In this document: positions 59,472-64,000 of the stretch, in pieces
Numbering within the stretch: the stretch's first letter is position 1
Layout of the letters: every line of letters starts with the position of its first letter
DNA from: Paramecium tetraurelia
Taxonomy: Eukaryota > Ciliophora > Oligohymenophorea > Peniculida > Parameciidae
NCBI RefSeq assembly: GCF_000165425.1
Contig: NW_001799647.1
Span: 62,001-126,000 of the forward strand
Length of the DNA: 64,000 nucleotides
Reading direction: 5' to 3'
Program-made: the position numbers and the translations under genes
Notes under the pieces: generated by a model
What the model saw: only the letters and a program-made list of their open reading frames with translations
Told to the model about the DNA's origin: nothing
Database searches by the model: none

Positions 59472-60116
59472 TCATTCATATAAATGCAATGATCTGCATT
59501 CATCATCAGTGTATTATTGTTTAACATTTTTAAGAAAGTCATAAATTAATTGATTTTCTGACTATTCAGTGTTGGTTTTAGTTGGAATTAGAAGTTCGTT
59601 TTTTAGTATTTCAATTTCATCTTCTTTCCCTTTCAATTCTTTCTAGAGCAACATTATTTAGTTGGAGAAGATCTCTGCCTATTGCAATAGTAGGTAGGCA
59701 TCTTAATATTGAAATTGCAGATTTTTATGTTAACTTGACAATTCCTCGATATATTAGATCATCTTATTATTTTAGTATGTTCGATCTATCAAAGCCTATT
59801 TGAGGGATTGTTATTCTTATTGCATATTGGCTATTTGCTAATTTAACTGTTGAGTTTCATATTAAAATTATAACTGTTACTATTGTAAAGCAGAACGCAA
59901 TTTATTATTTTCGTCTTTCAATTGCTCAATAAGTTAATGCAACTTTTAGATTTCTTGTTACTCATCAGTTAATGTTTTTTGTTTTTCTATGGGTTCGAAT
60001 GTTCTTTCTAGGGGTTGTTTCAAAGTTGAAAAGTAAGTGTTTGGAATGTGATATTAGGAACATTTGCGTAAAGGAGAGGGTGTGCATTTTTTATCAGAAA
60101 CAGTCTTATAAAACAT
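59472..60116 (-). CDS. Coiled-coil protein, 214 aa
   Basis: Intronless frame of 215 codons from ATG 60114-60116 to TGA 59472-59474. A Pro/Lys-containing start of about 50 residues leads into a Gln/Leu/Glu/Lys coiled coil (for example IQKLHQLIEQLKDENNKLRS). No other feature. It is divergent from the large secreted-protein gene, whose ATG lies only 6 bases away. Confidence 0.7.
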
Positions 60117-60122
60117 AATAAA

Positions 60123-63100
60123 ATGTATATTATTTTGATATTGTTGTAATTTGTTAAATCAAAGGAAATAATAAACTTGGAGATTGATAAATCATATAAA
60201 TATTATGGGTAAGTGTATGTAAATCTAAAACATTAGAGAGGTGCCAAACTCATGGCTCCATTATCCAGTCTATCATTATAAATTAGAGGTTCCACAAGAT
60301 AGAGAAGTCTTTGTTTTTTTAGCAACATTAAATGATGCTCGTCCATAATATTAGTTATACATGAGTTAAAAGGAAATTAAGTAAGTATTTATTTAGTATT
60401 TAAGACAGGTCCATAATGCTTAAGAATGCAAATTTGAAAATTTAATTGTTTGTCAAATAAAATCATAGCAACACATATCAAAGATAACATATTACTTTGT
60501 AGTGCTCTGTCTATTTAATTGTCACTATGAACTAAAAATAATGACCATGAATACTTTTGTCGAAGGAGTGATGATCATGAAATAAGAAAAAGAAAAACCA
60601 TTTAAACTAAATTTAGCTAATATTTAATACGATAGACTTTGTCTTAAGCTCATTCATTTCCTTAAGTTTATTTCTTTTAATATTTACATAAACATGAACG
60701 AAACAATTCCTACTACATCAGAATTTGATATTGAATAATTATTTCTCAAAGAAGGACTTGTGTGTTTACAGAGAAATTACACTTATCCTTAAAGTGTAAT
60801 GACGGCATTCATTAATTAGGAAGGTTACTTTCTCATTCTTCTTAACCCCTTTTAAAAATTCCATGAAATCAGTTTAAATCAACAATGGAATGATCAAATA
60901 CTTAGGGGTAATGTAAATTATTATAAATTGATTATCAAAGATTTCAAAGAACATATGTTGATGTTTTATGTGAACTGTAAAACTCATTCAGTTTTCATTT
61001 ACGTGTAACCCTGCATCGAAGACAGATGTAAACGTGATTATTTGGATTTTGATTGGCAATACTAATTCGATAAAGAGTAGTATAATTATTATACTATTCC
61101 TACATATAAAATGATTTACACAGAAGTCTATTTGATCTCAATCAATACAAAGGATGAGATGGTAGAGTACGAATTAGAAGTGAAAATAAGTGACAACCCA
61201 AGGTAGATGCTTATTCACTCAAAGGTGAATGCTGGAGTCTTAGAGAAGAATTAAGTTGCTTTATATTTATTCAAATCTATTGATTAATTGGAGATAGTCA
61301 ATACAAGGGTAATAGCAAATTTTCCAAAAGGACACGGAGTTTTATTAAGCAAATAATGCTTTAAAGATTCTGAAGAGATGGCAATTATAGATGACATATA
61401 AGAATACCTCTAAAAAGCAGATCCAGATAATTATTATAATTGTTCAATCACTCCAGATCAGGCATCATCTTTTCCTTCTGATGATCTCCAAATTTCAAAT
61501 TTCGTAGGAATCTAATATGATACTACTGCTGGAAATAAGAATGTAACTTAATTCTGGTTTGAAAAAATATCTTTTAACTTTGTGTACGTACTTGCAATAT
61601 ACAGTTACGTTGATTTCATGAGATTCTCATTGACGACTTAACAGGTTATCAATAATCCTATACTTCAATTTGATAAATTTACAATCAATTATAAATATAT
61701 AAAGTAACAAACTAATGACCATTATTAGATTTAGACTTTTTCACTTAAAAAACCTGATTTACAGAATTATTTCGTTTTTGCAGCCTATGAAGGAGAATCA
61801 AATATAATATTTGTAATCGCAAATACCATCAAATCTATCCATTATGAGACCAAATTAACGACTTCAGAAATTGAATTTATTAGTTTGGATGAAGAAGTGG
61901 GCCACTCTTATACAATTCAAATCTAAGCAACAACCAACTTGAAATATTCAGTTATTGAAATTTTAAAAAGTACAGTCACACCAGAAATTAAATACATTCC
62001 CTTACATTTTGGGGTTCAATTCAAAACTATTGATTTAGATCTTTACTTCAGCTTGGAAATAACTGAGAATGCTAACTTCTATATAAATCTGAAATCATTA
62101 TGGGGTAACTTTATTTGTTACATATTTGGTAGTGATAACTTCATAGGGAGCAAATCTCCCTATGAATCTAATCTAACCTTAACAAGCTTTTAGCAAACTT
62201 TAATTATTGAAAATCCAAAATAGTTTTATTACCTGTATGTTAAAACTTCCTCTCGTGAAGTAAGTGAATCATATCAAATAATGTATTATCAACAGAGTTC
62301 CTTTTTTGCAACTATTCCTTGGCGATACATTTTATGGTTTGCTAGAAGATTAAAAAACCTTATATTTTTTCTACTAATCAATCTAAAATAGCAAATAAAT
62401 ATAAATTATTGTAACATATTAATCTGAATATAATAATAACAACAATCTCTAAATTTATATCAGTAGCATTAACAAATATCCTGATTAATTTAATTATGAA
62501 TACCTAATTAAACCAAACTCCAATCACATAACCATTCCTAACATCATTTATGACAGCATCCTATAAATTGGAGTTTACAGCAGAGGATCCAACAAGTACA
62601 CCCTTCTAATTCAAGATTCTGATTCTGCGATTTTATTAAAAGATAATATCGTTTAAACAAGGCCAATCTAGAACTAACAGCATTTCTACTTTTACTATTT
62701 AATTCCTAAGAATATCATTAATCCTATTAAGATTTAAGCAATTACTAAATTCAATTTAATCGAATTATTGTGTAATATTGTTGATTATGACTCTAATAAT
62801 ATAGAAAAAGAGAATTACCCAACTTTTTCCAAACATGACATAAAAGAGTTATTTAGTGCCAGTCCATCCAATAAATTGCTTTTCATAAATGAAACCAATC
62901 TAATGAAATGCTAAAATTAAGGCTGCATCCTGTTAATAAATGCTTATGTATTAGGACATTTTGATTATTTCAATGTCATGGTATCCTCAAAATATACTGT
63001 CATTAGAAATCTAGAGATGATTATTGGATATGCCAGCTAAAATAGCATGTCTTATTACTACTTTGAGATTAGCGAAGTAATAATGGATATCCAAATTACT

Positions 63101-64000
63101 GTTAGAGCATTATAAGAATGTAAATGCGATATTTATGTCTAGAAATCTAAAGGACAAGATAATATCCTTTATCCTTCTATTGATAAATACACTTATAAAT
63201 TTACATCAGATACGCTAACAATCTCAGAAAAGGATAATATAGGACAATATATGATCGGTGTAACGTCTCAAAATTGCATCTTTGAAATAATGTTACATCT
63301 TGGAGGTTTCTAGTTGCATTACATTCACAACGGATAATTTGTTGAAACTTCAATTAATGATAACGTTTAATATTATTACTTGAATACCCACTAAGAACCA
63401 TTTCGAATAATGATTTATAATATGAGGAACATCATTGCCTCAATAAGGATTGAAAATAACAATGAAACAATGGAGTTGGCTAATAATAGTGATCTTTTTG
63501 GAGGAATAATGTAAATTGATAAGGATGTATGCTAATCTTGCACATATATTTTATCTCTTCATCCAATTAGACCAACTGCATTATCTATACTTCTTATATA
63601 TAATAAAATTCCATTTTCTATTCCGTATGGTAGAATTTATTATGACTAATGCCTAACTACTTGTGAATTCGAACTTACCCCAGGAGAGTTGAATTTATTT
63701 GTCTACTCAAAATCTATCACTTTGACTTTTAACTTTAAAATTAAACGCTTTATTAAAATGGATCTAACCTACTCTAACCACTTGATCCCAATAAATGAAA
63801 CCTGCATTTTACAAATTGGGAAGGATGCTTATTATTCTATCAATCTAAGCAATCGTGAAAATCCAATCATTTTATAATTAGGTCGAGTATTCAATAGCAA
63901 AAATACTATAAGTCGTAATTAATCATTATTTAATTTTAAAATTGACAGAATTGATTAGGAGTATGTAATCTAAGTTTCAAGTTAATCTGATGTAATAATT
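60123..64000 (+). CDS. Very large secreted/membrane protein, partial (over 1280 aa), unknown function
   Basis: A hydrophobic leader (MYIILILLQFVKSK) suggests a signal peptide. A 22-nt TAG intron at 60215-60236 joins it to a frame open almost to the window end. The ectodomain is Asn/Tyr/Ile/Ser-rich with scattered Cys pairs (KCQNQGCILLI) and no recognised domain. Near 62326-62330 the coding potential changes frame (from SYQIMYYQQSSFFATIP to DTFYGLLEDQKTLYF). No normal intron explains this, so a one-base insertion is likely. A short GTT...AAG segment at about 62235-62256 is a less likely alternative splice. Layout resembles the gene at 2743-6902. The C-terminus lies beyond the window. Confidence 0.75.

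Overview
The window is a gene-dense, AT-rich ciliate macronuclear segment that looks like Paramecium. Three observations support this. (1) TGA is the only codon that behaves as a stop: TAA and TAG occur inside nearly every conserved protein and read as Gln. (2) Introns are tiny (20-29 nt, GTA...TAG/AAG/CAG). (3) Genes sit on both strands with very short spacers. Standard-code ORFs are therefore mostly meaningless here, and all gene models below were read by eye with TAA/TAG=Gln. I ran no database search; family calls rest on motifs I can see.

Layout. 1-2.2 kb: a partial vWA-domain gene and a coiled-coil gene, both minus. 2.7-6.9 kb: a 1377-residue secreted/membrane protein (+), part of which is repeated in inverted orientation at 22.6-23.4 kb. 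7-8.8 kb: a small membrane protein and poorly resolved sequence. 8.8-13.1 kb: a Polo-like kinase (+) and a kinase-like/MORN fusion (-). 13.3-18.2 kb: small hypothetical genes, a FLYWCH-like zinc protein, a possible EF-hand protein and a small membrane protein. 18.2-26.4 kb: coiled-coil, serine-hydrolase (beta-lactamase family), F-box/LRR, the inverted pseudogene copy, a WD40 protein and a Rab21-like GTPase. 26.6-36.9 kb: two hypothetical genes, a TRPM-homology-region (SLOG/LSDAT-like) soluble protein, a GH38 alpha-mannosidase, a B-box protein, a Myb protein and a tiny ORF. 36.9-42.3 kb: an FCP1/SCP phosphatase, a coiled-coil gene, a decayed LRR gene and DNA ligase I. 42.3-51.7 kb: an 805-residue MGC-start protein, decayed sequence, and a 1988-residue BEACH/WD40 protein. 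51.8-60.1 kb: a hypothetical protein, an SRPK-type kinase, a laforin-like glucan phosphatase, frataxin, a coiled-coil protein, a RING-CH/FHA protein, RING-H2 and a coiled-coil protein. 60.1-64 kb: a second very large secreted protein, running off the window.

Functional mix. The content is ordinary eukaryotic housekeeping: cell-cycle and RNA-processing kinases, replication ligase, Rab and BEACH membrane traffic, lysosomal glycan and glycogen metabolism, Fe-S cluster assembly and ubiquitin ligases. No operons, CRISPR arrays, rRNA, tRNA or transposon were recognised. The most notable signals are: an approximately 0.8 kb, nearly identical inverted duplication 19 kb apart that includes an intron; an unusually large set (21 by my count) of introns ending in AAG, several fixed by conserved protein motifs; a kinase-MORN fusion with a degenerate catalytic core; and two apparent +1 frameshifts in otherwise intact long genes.
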